Assembly (NCBI RefSeq): GCF_003949795.1 | Contig: NZ_RPRY01000047.1 | Location: 1 to 32,512, forward strand | Direction: 5' to 3' | Origin: Streptomyces sp. WAC06614 | Lineage (GTDB): Bacteria > Actinomycetota > Actinomycetes > Streptomycetales > Streptomycetaceae | Length of the DNA stretch: 32,512 nucleotides | Shown: piece by piece, positions 24,516 to 31,535 of the stretch | Position numbering within the stretch: the stretch's first letter is position 1 | How the letters are laid out: each line of letters starts with the position of its first letter | The notes under the pieces: generated by a model | Seen by the model: only the letters and a program-made list of their open reading frames with translations | Told to the model about the DNA's origin: nothing | The model's database searches: none | Program-made: the position numbers and the translations under genes

Positions 24516-26078
24516 ATGAGCGATGCCCGTGATGCGCGCCTGCACCTCGCACCGCCGCACCCTGCACCACCGCACGCCGACACGTCGCACCCCGCACCAC
24601 CGCACGACGCACCGCTGTACCTGGAACCGCGGCTCGCGCCCGGCCCGGCGGCCCTGCTGCGGTCCGGGGGCCGGCTGCACGAGCTCGTGGACGCGCTCGG
24701 CTCCCCGCTGAACGTGGTCCTGCCCGGGCAGCTCGCGCACAACCTCGCGGAGTTCGGCGCGGTCCTGCGCCGTCACCACCTCTCGGGGCGGATCTACCTC
24801 GCCCACAAGGCCACCGGCTCCAGCGCCCTGGTCCGGCAGCTCGCGGTCACGCAGGCCGGGATCGACGCCGCCTCGCTCGGCGAGCTCCAGCACGCGCTGG
24901 GCGCCGGGTTCACCCCCGACCGGGTCATGGCGACCGGGCCGAAGGACCCCGCGTTCCTCTGGCTCGCCGCCCGGGCCGGGGTCACCGTCCACCTGGACGG
25001 GCCGGCCGAACTGGAGGCGGCGGCCCGGCTGGTGCGCACCTACGGTCTGCCGCGGCTGCCGGTGGTGCTGCGGCTGGCGGAGTTCGAGACCTCCGGTCCC
25101 CGGACCCTCTCCCGTCGCAGCCGCTTCGGCACCGCCGTCAAGGCGCTCGGCCCGCTGCTGGACCTGCTCGGCCGGCACCGGGAGGCGCTGGACCCGGTCG
25201 GGGTCGGCTACCACCTGGACACCACCAGCGCCGACGAGAAGGCCGTGGCCCTGGAGGGCTGCCTGCGGGCCGTCGAGGAGCTGCGGTTACGGGACTTCGC
25301 ACCGCGCGCCGTCGACGTCGGGGGCGGCTTCGGCGTCAGCTACCTGGCCCGGGCCGACCAGTGGGAGCGGTACACCACCGCCCTGACCGAGGCCGTGCTC
25401 GGCCGCCGTCCGCCGATGACCTGGGGCGGGCACGGCTACGGGCTGCGCGTGGAGCACGACACGCTCAAGGGGGCCCTCGCCCTCTACCCGGCCCACCGCC
25501 CGGTCGCCGGGGCCGCGTACCTGGACGAGCTGCTGCGGCGGCCCGCGCCGTCGCTGGGCCGCCCGTTGGGCACGCTGCTGCTGGAGGGCCTGTGCGACCT
25601 GTACGCCGAACCGGGCCGGGCCCTGGTCGACCAGTGCGGGCTCACCCTGGGCCGGGTGCTGGAGGTACGGGAGGACGTGGCCGGCGGGCCGCCTCAGGTC
25701 CGGCTCGCGCTGAACGCCGGTGACGTCGGCCTGGAGGAGCACGGGGTCCTCGTCGACCCGGTGCTGCTCCCCCGTGCCCCGGACGCACCGCCCACCGGCC
25801 CCGGCCCGGGCCCCGGTCCCGTCGGTGTGCACCTGATGGGCAACCTGTGCCTGGAGGCCGACCTGATCACCCGCCGGATCGTGCTGCTGCCGCGGCCGCC
25901 CCGCCCGGGCGATCTCCTGGCCTTCCCCAACACGGCCGGGTACTGCATGGACTTCACCGCCACCCGGGCCCAACGGCACCCGCCGGCCCGCCGGATCGCC
26001 GTCGGAGAGGAGGGCGACACCTGGCGCTGGTGCCTCGACGAGCAGTACTGGCCGGTCACTTCAGACGGGGGAACGTGA
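24516..26078 (+). CDS. Y4yA-like PLP-dependent decarboxylase with TTA codon
   Basis: A 520-residue enzyme of the alanine racemase/diaminopimelate-decarboxylase fold (type III PLP). The PLP lysine is Lys98 in IYLAHKATGS; VGVGYHLDT, AVDVGGGFGVSY and LYAEPGRALVDQ follow as in decarboxylases; Cys445 in MGNLCLEADLI takes the place of the second-subunit active-site cysteine. It most resembles the Y4yA family, named from a Rhizobium symbiotic plasmid, and distantly SbnH of staphyloferrin B synthesis. It should decarboxylate a D- or meso-centred amino acid. Leu258 is encoded by TTA (25287-25289), implying bldA control. Residues 9-33 are a His/Pro-rich low-complexity stretch. The ATG at 24516 has GGGGAGGG upstream; an in-frame ATG at 24445 is an alternative. 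The next gene starts 3 bases after the stop. Confidence 0.82.
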   Translation: MSDARDARLHLAPPHPAPPHADTSHPAPPHDAPLYLEPRLAPGPAALLRSGGRLHELVDALGSPLNVVLPGQLAHNLAEFGAVLRRHHLSGRIYLAHKATGSSALVRQLAVTQAGIDAASLGELQHALGAGFTPDRVMATGPKDPAFLWLAARAGVTVHLDGPAELEAAARLVRTYGLPRLPVVLRLAEFETSGPRTLSRRSRFGTAVKALGPLLDLLGRHREALDPVGVGYHLDTTSADEKAVALEGCLRAVEELRLRDFAPRAVDVGGGFGVSYLARADQWERYTTALTEAVLGRRPPMTWGGHGYGLRVEHDTLKGALALYPAHRPVAGAAYLDELLRRPAPSLGRPLGTLLLEGLCDLYAEPGRALVDQCGLTLGRVLEVREDVAGGPPQVRLALNAGDVGLEEHGVLVDPVLLPRAPDAPPTGPGPGPGPVGVHLMGNLCLEADLITRRIVLLPRPPRPGDLLAFPNTAGYCMDFTATRAQRHPPARRIAVGEEGDTWRWCLDEQYWPVTSDGGT

Positions 26079-26081
26079 AGC

Positions 26082-27404
26082 ATGAGGTACGACAGCATCA
26101 CCGAGGCCATCGGCAACACCCCACTGGTGCGGATCGATCCGGAGGTGCACGGGCTGCGGAACATCGATCTCTACGCCAAGCTGGAGATGCTCAACCCGTT
26201 CGGCTCCCTCAAGGACCGGGCCGCCTGGAACATGGTGCGCGACCGGCTGGCCGGCGCGGCGGACCGGGGCGAGACGGTGGTCGAGCTGTCCAGCGGGAAC
26301 ACCGCCAAGGCCCTGGCGCTGATCGCGGGCCTGCACGGGCTGCCGTTCAAGAGCGTCACCAACCGGATGCGGGTCCCCGAGATCAAGGACCTGCTGCTCC
26401 TGCTGGGCGCGGAGATCGAGGAACTGCCCGGCCAGAGCGAGTGCCTGGACCCGACCGACACCTCCGACCCGCTGACCGTCTTCCACCAGCGGCTGAGCGC
26501 CCCCGGCAGCGGCGCGTACCTCCACACGGACCAGTACTTCAACCCGCTGAACGCCGAGGCCCACGAGCACGGCACCGGCCCGGAGATCATCGCCGACCTC
26601 GACGGCCGCGCCCCGGACTACTTCGTGGCCTGCGTCGGCACCGCCGGCTCCTCGACCGGCGTCGCCCGCGCCCTGCGCGCGCACGACCCCTCGGTGCGGC
26701 TGATCGGCCTGGTCGGCGCCAAGGCGGACTTCGTCCCCGGCATCCGGACGGCGGACGAGGTGCAGGAGGTGGGCCTGTTCGACCCGGCGGCGTACGACAC
26801 GGTCGAGGTGGTGAGCTCGGACGAGGCCCTCGACGGGATGCTGGTCCTGCTGCGCCGCTGCGGGCTGCTGTCCGGTCCCACGGGCGGGGCCGCGTACTTC
26901 GGCGCCGTACGCCATCTGCAGGAGCTGGACCCCACTTTGACGGAGCGCCGGACGGCGGTGTTCGTCGTGTGCGACCGGGCCGAGAGCTATCTCGGCTACG
27001 TCCGCGGCCGCCGCCCCGACCTGCTGGGCCGCCCCGCCGCGCCCAACGCGGTGACCACCGTCACCGCGGCGGAACTGGCCGCCGCGCGGACCGTGGACGT
27101 GGACGAGGCGCGCAAGTGGATCGGGACGGGCCATCCCCTGGTGGTCGACCTGCGCGGCCCCTTCGCGTTCGCCGCGCTGCACATCGACGGCTCGGTCAAC
27201 ATCGTGGACGAGCTGTTCGAGGAGCTCGTCCGGGGCGGGCTGCCGTTCAGCGCCGGCCGGCCGGTGCTGCTGGCCTGCCCGGTCGGCGAGAAGTCCCTGC
27301 GGTACGCGGCCCTGCTGACCCGGATGGGGCATCCGGACGTCCGGAGCCTGGCGGGCGGGATCATCGCCTGGCGCGACGCGGGCGCACCGCTGGTGCGTGA
27401 CTGA
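26082..27404 (+). CDS. Cysteine synthase-like PLP enzyme fused to a rhodanese domain
   Basis: A 440-residue fusion. Residues 1-310 are a fold type II PLP enzyme of the cysteine synthase/SbnA group: the PLP lysine is Lys44 in FGSLKDRAAWN, the substrate loop is SSGNTAKALA, and the phosphate-binding loop is CVGTAGSSTG. Residues 335-440 are a rhodanese domain with nucleophile Cys399 in the loop CPVGEKS, after VVDLRGPFAFAALHIDGSVNI. Cysteine synthases join a sulfur or nitrogen nucleophile to an activated serine; rhodaneses carry sulfur as a persulfide. The fusion suggests sulfur is handed to, or taken from, the beta-replacement product. The neighbours (PLP decarboxylase before, SufS-like desulfurase after) support a dedicated sulfur or diamino-acid route. 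The ATG at 26082 is preceded by GGGGGAA. Confidence 0.88.
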   Translation: MRYDSITEAIGNTPLVRIDPEVHGLRNIDLYAKLEMLNPFGSLKDRAAWNMVRDRLAGAADRGETVVELSSGNTAKALALIAGLHGLPFKSVTNRMRVPEIKDLLLLLGAEIEELPGQSECLDPTDTSDPLTVFHQRLSAPGSGAYLHTDQYFNPLNAEAHEHGTGPEIIADLDGRAPDYFVACVGTAGSSTGVARALRAHDPSVRLIGLVGAKADFVPGIRTADEVQEVGLFDPAAYDTVEVVSSDEALDGMLVLLRRCGLLSGPTGGAAYFGAVRHLQELDPTLTERRTAVFVVCDRAESYLGYVRGRRPDLLGRPAAPNAVTTVTAAELAAARTVDVDEARKWIGTGHPLVVDLRGPFAFAALHIDGSVNIVDELFEELVRGGLPFSAGRPVLLACPVGEKSLRYAALLTRMGHPDVRSLAGGIIAWRDAGAPLVRD

Positions 27405-27405
27405 C

Positions 27406-28608
27406 ATGACCACCGACCCCTGGGCCGACCTGCGGGAGCTGGCCGCCTGGCAGCGTCCGCTGCGCGCCCGTTTCCCGATCGTGGCCGAGCGGCCCGACCC
27501 GGCCTATCTCGACAGCGCCGCGACCTCGCAGAAGCCGTGGGAGGTCCTGGACGCCGTGCGGACGTACCTCACCACCACCAACGCCAACTCCGCCCGGGGC
27601 TCGTACCCGTGGGCGAACGCGACGACCGCGCTGGTCGAGGGCGGACGGGAGCGGATCAAGCGCTTCCTGGGCGACCCGGAGCCGGAGCGGTCCTCGGTGC
27701 ACTTCACCAGCGGGGCCTCGGAGGGCCTGCGGACGGTGGCCCGGGACTGGCTGCCGGCCCTGCTGGCGGACGGCGACGAGATCGTGGTCCCGTTCGGCGA
27801 CCACCAGGCCAATCTGCTGCCCTGGCTGGAGGCCCGCGACCTGCTGGGCCGGCAGGGCGTGCGGATCGCCGTACGGGAGCTGCCGTACCAGGCGGGCTCG
27901 GGGGACTACGATCCGGGGGCCCTGGCCCGGGCGGTCGGGCCGCGCACCCGGTTCGTGGCGGCGACCCATGTGCACCACGTGTACGGCGCCGACATGAACG
28001 TGCACCGGATCCGCGAGGTGGTCGGCCCGGACGTGGTCATCTGCCTGGACGCCGCGCAGAGCGTGGGCCACCAGCCGGTGTCCCTGGCCGAACTGGACGT
28101 GGACTTCCTGGTCTTCTCCGGCCACAAGGCGCTCGCCCTGCCCGGCACGGGCGCCGTGTGGGCCCGTGGCCGGCGCGGGCCCGCCTTCACGCCCGGGGGC
28201 TGGCGGGGCACCCCCCACACGGTGGGCGTGGCGAGCCTGACGGCCGCGCTGGACTGGCTGGACGACGCCGGGGTGGACCGGATCCACCGCTGGACCCGGG
28301 CCCTGGCGGCGGTCCTCACCGACGGGCTGAGCCGGATGCCGGCGTACGAGGTGCTGGGGTGCGCGACGAGCCTGGCGGCGGACTCGCCGGTCCAGCGGCG
28401 CGGCAGCATCGTGACGTTCCGGCACCACGGGATCGGCGCGCAGGACCTGGGGTTCATCCTGTTCAGCGAGGGATTCATGGTGCGGTCCGACGACCAGTGC
28501 CAGGCCGGGCGGAGTGTACGGGACTCCTCGGTGCGGGTCAGCCTCCACGTCTACAACACACCCGAAGAGATGCAGGCGTTGCTGGTGGCGCTCGCCAAGC
28601 TGCAATGA
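27406..28608 (+). CDS. SufS-like aminotransferase class V / cysteine desulfurase
   Basis: A 400-residue fold type I PLP enzyme. The cofactor aspartate lies in CLDAAQSVGHQPV and the PLP lysine is Lys241 in FSGHKALALPG. Cys365 in RSDDQCQAG occupies the position of the catalytic persulfide cysteine of SufS (near residue 364), followed by the usual VRVSLHVYNTPEEMQALL ending. So it can probably take sulfur from cysteine or a similar thiol; a lyase on another substrate is the alternative. SufS normally has a His-His before the cysteine; here it is Asp-Gln. No suf genes are near, so a role in iron-sulfur assembly is unlikely. It starts 1 base after the previous stop, and its stop overlaps the methyltransferase start (ATGA). 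Confidence 0.88.
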   Translation: MTTDPWADLRELAAWQRPLRARFPIVAERPDPAYLDSAATSQKPWEVLDAVRTYLTTTNANSARGSYPWANATTALVEGGRERIKRFLGDPEPERSSVHFTSGASEGLRTVARDWLPALLADGDEIVVPFGDHQANLLPWLEARDLLGRQGVRIAVRELPYQAGSGDYDPGALARAVGPRTRFVAATHVHHVYGADMNVHRIREVVGPDVVICLDAAQSVGHQPVSLAELDVDFLVFSGHKALALPGTGAVWARGRRGPAFTPGGWRGTPHTVGVASLTAALDWLDDAGVDRIHRWTRALAAVLTDGLSRMPAYEVLGCATSLAADSPVQRRGSIVTFRHHGIGAQDLGFILFSEGFMVRSDDQCQAGRSVRDSSVRVSLHVYNTPEEMQALLVALAKLQ

Positions 28609-29384
28609 TTTTCACTATGGGTTCAGGGGTGAGTGCCACCACGGCTGCGCGCTGGGTGGAGCGCTGGGAGTGCCAGCAGCAGCGGTACGCGGTCGACCGC
28701 GAGGAACGGTGCACGGTCATCGCGGACGTGGTCGAGCACGCCGGTCGGGGCCGGTCCGGGCAGGTGGTCGTGGACCTGGGCAGCGGGCCGGGCGCGCTGG
28801 CCGCCCGGCTGGCCGCGCGGCTGCCCGGGGCCCGGGTGCTCGCCGTCGACGCCGATCCGCTGCTGCTGGAACTGGGCCGGGCCTACTACGGCGACGGGGA
28901 CCGGCTGCGGTTCGTGCGCGCGCTGATCGGGGCGCCGGGGTGGCGGGAGGCGCTGGGGCTGGACCGGCAGGTGGACGCGGTGGTCTCCACCACCGCCCTG
29001 CACTACCTGGGCCGGGACGCGCTGGGCGGGGTGTACCGGGACCTGGCCGGTCTGCTGCGGCCCGGCGGGGTGTTCGTCAACGGCGACCACATCGGGCCCG
29101 ACGCGCCGCGGATCCGTGACCTCGCGCTGGACGTGGCCCGCCGGCACGCCGACCGCAGCCTGGACGCGCTGCACGAGGACTGGGAGTCCTGGTGGTCGGG
29201 GGCGGCCGAGGACCCCGAGCTGGCCCCGTTCCTGTCCTGCCCGGACACACCCGGGCACCCGCCCTGCGAGGACCCCGACCTGCCGGTCTCCGGCCATGCC
29301 GCGCTGCTGCACGAGGCCGGGTTCGCCCAGGTGGGCACGGTCTGGCAGCACGGCACCAGCCGGGTGCTGGTCGCCGTACGGTGA
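28605..29384 (+). CDS. Class I SAM-dependent methyltransferase of the PLP operon
   Basis: A 259-residue Rossmann-fold methyltransferase. Motif I is VVVDLGSGPGALAARL, the acidic tip is AVDADPLLLELG, and motif III is LLRPGGVFVNGDHIG. Trp-rich helices near the N-terminus (WVERWECQQQRYAVDRE) and in the lid (HEDWESWWSG) may shape the substrate pocket. The ATG at 28605 overlaps the previous stop by four bases; an in-frame ATG four codons later (28617) is an alternative. It is the last gene of the four-gene operon, so it probably methylates the pathway product. Its final five codons are duplicated just past the stop in a 35-base tandem repeat. Confidence 0.88.
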   Translation: MIFTMGSGVSATTAARWVERWECQQQRYAVDREERCTVIADVVEHAGRGRSGQVVVDLGSGPGALAARLAARLPGARVLAVDADPLLLELGRAYYGDGDRLRFVRALIGAPGWREALGLDRQVDAVVSTTALHYLGRDALGGVYRDLAGLLRPGGVFVNGDHIGPDAPRIRDLALDVARRHADRSLDALHEDWESWWSGAAEDPELAPFLSCPDTPGHPPCEDPDLPVSGHAALLHEAGFAQVGTVWQHGTSRVLVAVR

Positions 29385-29438
29385 CCCGGGGGCGGGCCGC
29401 GATGGTCGCCGTACGGTGACGCGGGGGCGGGCCGCGAC
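29369..29438. repeat. 35-base tandem duplication over the methyltransferase stop codon
   Basis: Copy 1 (29369-29403) and copy 2 (29404-29438) match at 33 of 35 bases. The unit contains the last codons and the stop of the methyltransferase (Val-Ala-Val-Arg-stop), so copy 2 repeats the gene's end outside the gene. It looks like a recent slippage or unequal-crossover duplication. Confidence 0.85.
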
Positions 29439-29447
29439 GGGCCCGCC
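29426..29447. terminator. Hairpin between convergent genes
   Basis: GGCGGGCC (29426-29433) pairs with GGCCCGCC (29440-29447) around 6 bases. It partly lies in the second copy of the tandem duplication, between the methyltransferase and the convergent phosphatase gene, and fits a two-way terminator. Confidence 0.5.
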
Positions 29448-29466
29448 GCCCTGGCTGCCGCAGCCC

Positions 29467-30552
29467 TCACGACGCCAGGTGGCCGCCGAGGCGGTTGTAG
29501 CGGTCCACCCGGTCGACGACGATCACCGCCACGTCGTCGGCCAGCCGGCCCCGGGTGTGGGCCAGCAGCCTACGGCGCAGTCCTTCCAGGAACTCCTCCC
29601 GGGGCCGGTCGCCCATCGCGGCCATGGCCTCGGGCAGCTCGAAGAACTCCTTGGCGCTGTCGCGGGCCTCGATCACCCCGTCGGTGTGCAGGAGCAGCCG
29701 GTCCCCGGGGGCGAACGCGTACCTCTCGGGCGGGGCGGAGGGACCGGTCAGGAAGTCCTCCAGGCCGAGCGGCGGCAGCGGGCTGTCCGGTGCCAGCTCC
29801 TGGACCCGGCCGTCGCGCAGCACCAGGGGTGCCGGGTGGCCCCGGTTGATCACCTCGATGGTGTGCCCGTCGGGGACCTGGACCACCACCGCGGTCACGA
29901 ACCCCTCCAGCAGCGCGTCCCCGTCCCCGCTCGTGGTCCCGGACAGGACGGCGTCCCGGCGCAGGGCCTCGCCGCAGTGGCCGACGACCTCCGCCAGGTC
30001 GGTCTCGTAGTGCACGGCCTCCCGGAAGGCGCCCAGGACCACGGCCGCCGCGCGGACGGCGGGCAGTCCCTTGCCCCGGACGTCCCCGACGATCATGCGG
30101 ACCCCGTACCGGGTCTGGACGGCCTCGTAGAGGTCGCCGCCGATCTGTGCGCCCGTCTCGGCCGCCAGGTACATGCTGGCCGCGCGGAGCGGGCCGAGGC
30201 GGCCCGGAACCGGCCGGAGCAGCACCTCCTGGGCGGCCGCGGCGATCCGGCGGACCTGGTTGAGCTCGGTCTCGCGGCGGGTGCGCACGGCCCGGCTCAT
30301 CAGGTAGCTCGCCACGGCCACCAGGAAGAGGGCCAGGAAGTTGGTGTACACCTGCTGGGAGCCCCAGGCCTGGTTCCAGGTGGCAGTGGTGATGCTGACG
30401 GCGACGGCCAGCGCGGTGGCGGCGAGGACGCCCCGGGGGCCGGTGGTCAGCGCGGCCAGGGCCGGTGTGGATACCAGCAGGGGCCCGGTGTAGATCACGT
30501 GGGCGGGCGTGAGCTCGATGACGAGGACGATCAGGGCGATCGCGAAGGGCAC
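29467..30552 (-). CDS. SpoIIE/PP2C-type membrane phosphatase, 5' end damaged
   Basis: The C-terminal 240 residues form a SpoIIE-like PP2C phosphatase with metal ligands in IGGDLYEAV, IVGDVRGKGL, LLLHTDGVIEARD and ADDVAVIVVDRV. Before it are three to four membrane helices (from VPFAIALIVLVIELTP to NFLALFLVAVASYLMS) and a linking helix. Such proteins dephosphorylate anti-sigma-factor antagonists in actinomycete stress signalling. The recognisable N-terminus (HQFLFALAECVPFAIALIV) runs upstream to about 30600 but has no start codon there; the first available is the GTG at 30552, inside helix 1. Upstream of about 30609 lies the cyclase remnant on the other strand, so I infer that a deletion removed the native start and promoter. 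Catalytic parts are intact. Confidence 0.75.
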   Translation of the reverse strand: MPFAIALIVLVIELTPAHVIYTGPLLVSTPALAALTTGPRGVLAATALAVAVSITTATWNQAWGSQQVYTNFLALFLVAVASYLMSRAVRTRRETELNQVRRIAAAAQEVLLRPVPGRLGPLRAASMYLAAETGAQIGGDLYEAVQTRYGVRMIVGDVRGKGLPAVRAAAVVLGAFREAVHYETDLAEVVGHCGEALRRDAVLSGTTSGDGDALLEGFVTAVVVQVPDGHTIEVINRGHPAPLVLRDGRVQELAPDSPLPPLGLEDFLTGPSAPPERYAFAPGDRLLLHTDGVIEARDSAKEFFELPEAMAAMGDRPREEFLEGLRRRLLAHTRGRLADDVAVIVVDRVDRYNRLGGHLAS

Positions 30553-30609
30553 GCACTCCGCGAGCGCGAACAGGAACTGGTGCCGTCCGCCTCCGCCGTC
30601 TCCTGCCCG

Positions 30610-31428
30610 GGAAGGCCGGAGCAGGTACGCCGGGCCGCCGGGCTGGTGCGTACCGGCACCACGGTGGCGCTGGGGCTGCCCTGGAACACCCGGCCGGCAC
30701 CCGACAACGCCCGGCCGGCCCTGCACCACATGACCGACCTGGGTGACGTGGAGCCGCCGGAGCCGGCCACGTACAAGGACTTCCTCGGGGTGGACTACCA
30801 CGGCAAGGGCGTGACCCACCTCGACGCGCTGGCGCACGTCGCCTACCGGGGGCGGCTCTACGACGGCCGCCCGGCCGGGGAGGCGGTGGGCGCCGCGGGC
30901 GCCCGGTTCGGTGCGGTGGCCGCGCTCGGACCGCTGGTCACCCGGGGGGTGCTCCTCGACCTGCCCGCCGTGCTCGGCGTCGACTGGCTGGAGCCGGGGC
31001 GGGCGGTCACGGCCGCGGACGTCCGGGCGGCCGAACGGGCCCTCGGCGCGGCGGCCGGCGAGGGCACTGCGGTGCTGCTGCGCTCCGGCCGGTTCGCGCG
31101 CCGCGCCGCGCTCGGCCCCTGGGACCTGGACGCCGCGAGCGCCGGGTTCCACCTGGACGCCCTGCCGCTGCTGGCCGAGCGCGGGATCAGCCTGCTGGGG
31201 TCCGACGGGGACAGCGACGTCCGGCCCTCACCGGTCGAGGGCGTGCACTCGCCCGTGCACGCCCTGGCGGTGGCGGCCCTGGGGGTGCCGCTGCTGGACA
31301 ACCTGGAGCTGGAGGCGCTGTCCGCGGCGTGCGCCGGGGCGGGGCGCTACGAGTTCCTGCTGGTGGTGTCCCCGCTGAAGGTGCCGGGCGGAACGGGGTC
31401 GCCGGTGGCTCCCGTCGCGGTGCTCTGA
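30610..31428 (+). pseudogene. Cyclase-family (kynurenine formamidase-like) gene, 5'-truncated
   Basis: From about 30610 the frame encodes a cyclase-family metal hydrolase: PEQVRRAAGLVRTGTTVALG, then HHMTDLGDVEPPEPATYKDFLGVDYHGKGVTHLDALAHV containing the His-x-Asp-x3-His metal motif, then LLDLPAVLGVDWLEPG and a normal C-terminus to the stop at 31428. Relatives usually begin some 45 residues earlier (a segment like SNWGRWGPDDEIGTLNHLTPE); that part and its ribosome site are missing. The GTG at 30646 or the ATG at 30730 could restart translation. The active-site residues are all present, so a shortened product might keep activity, but I treat it as broken. It abuts the phosphatase gene head to head. 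Confidence 0.65.
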
Positions 31429-31466
31429 CGCTGTCGCACACCCCCACCCCAACGAACCACCCGGAA

Positions 31467-31491
31467 TATACTCAAAATGGACTGATTCAGT
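31467..31491 (+). promoter_or_regulatory. Promoter and operator-like site before the last gene
   Basis: TATACT (31467-31472) is a near-consensus -10 box in an unusually AT-rich patch. Nine bases later, ACTGA-T-TCAGT (31481-31491) is an exact 11-base inverted repeat covering the expected start of transcription. No good -35 box is seen, which suggests an activator or another sigma factor. It would drive the GAF regulator gene starting at 31536. Confidence 0.45.
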
Positions 31492-31535
31492 GCGCAACCA
31501 TCCCGGCACGGCCCGTGGCCCGGGAAGGGGAAGTG

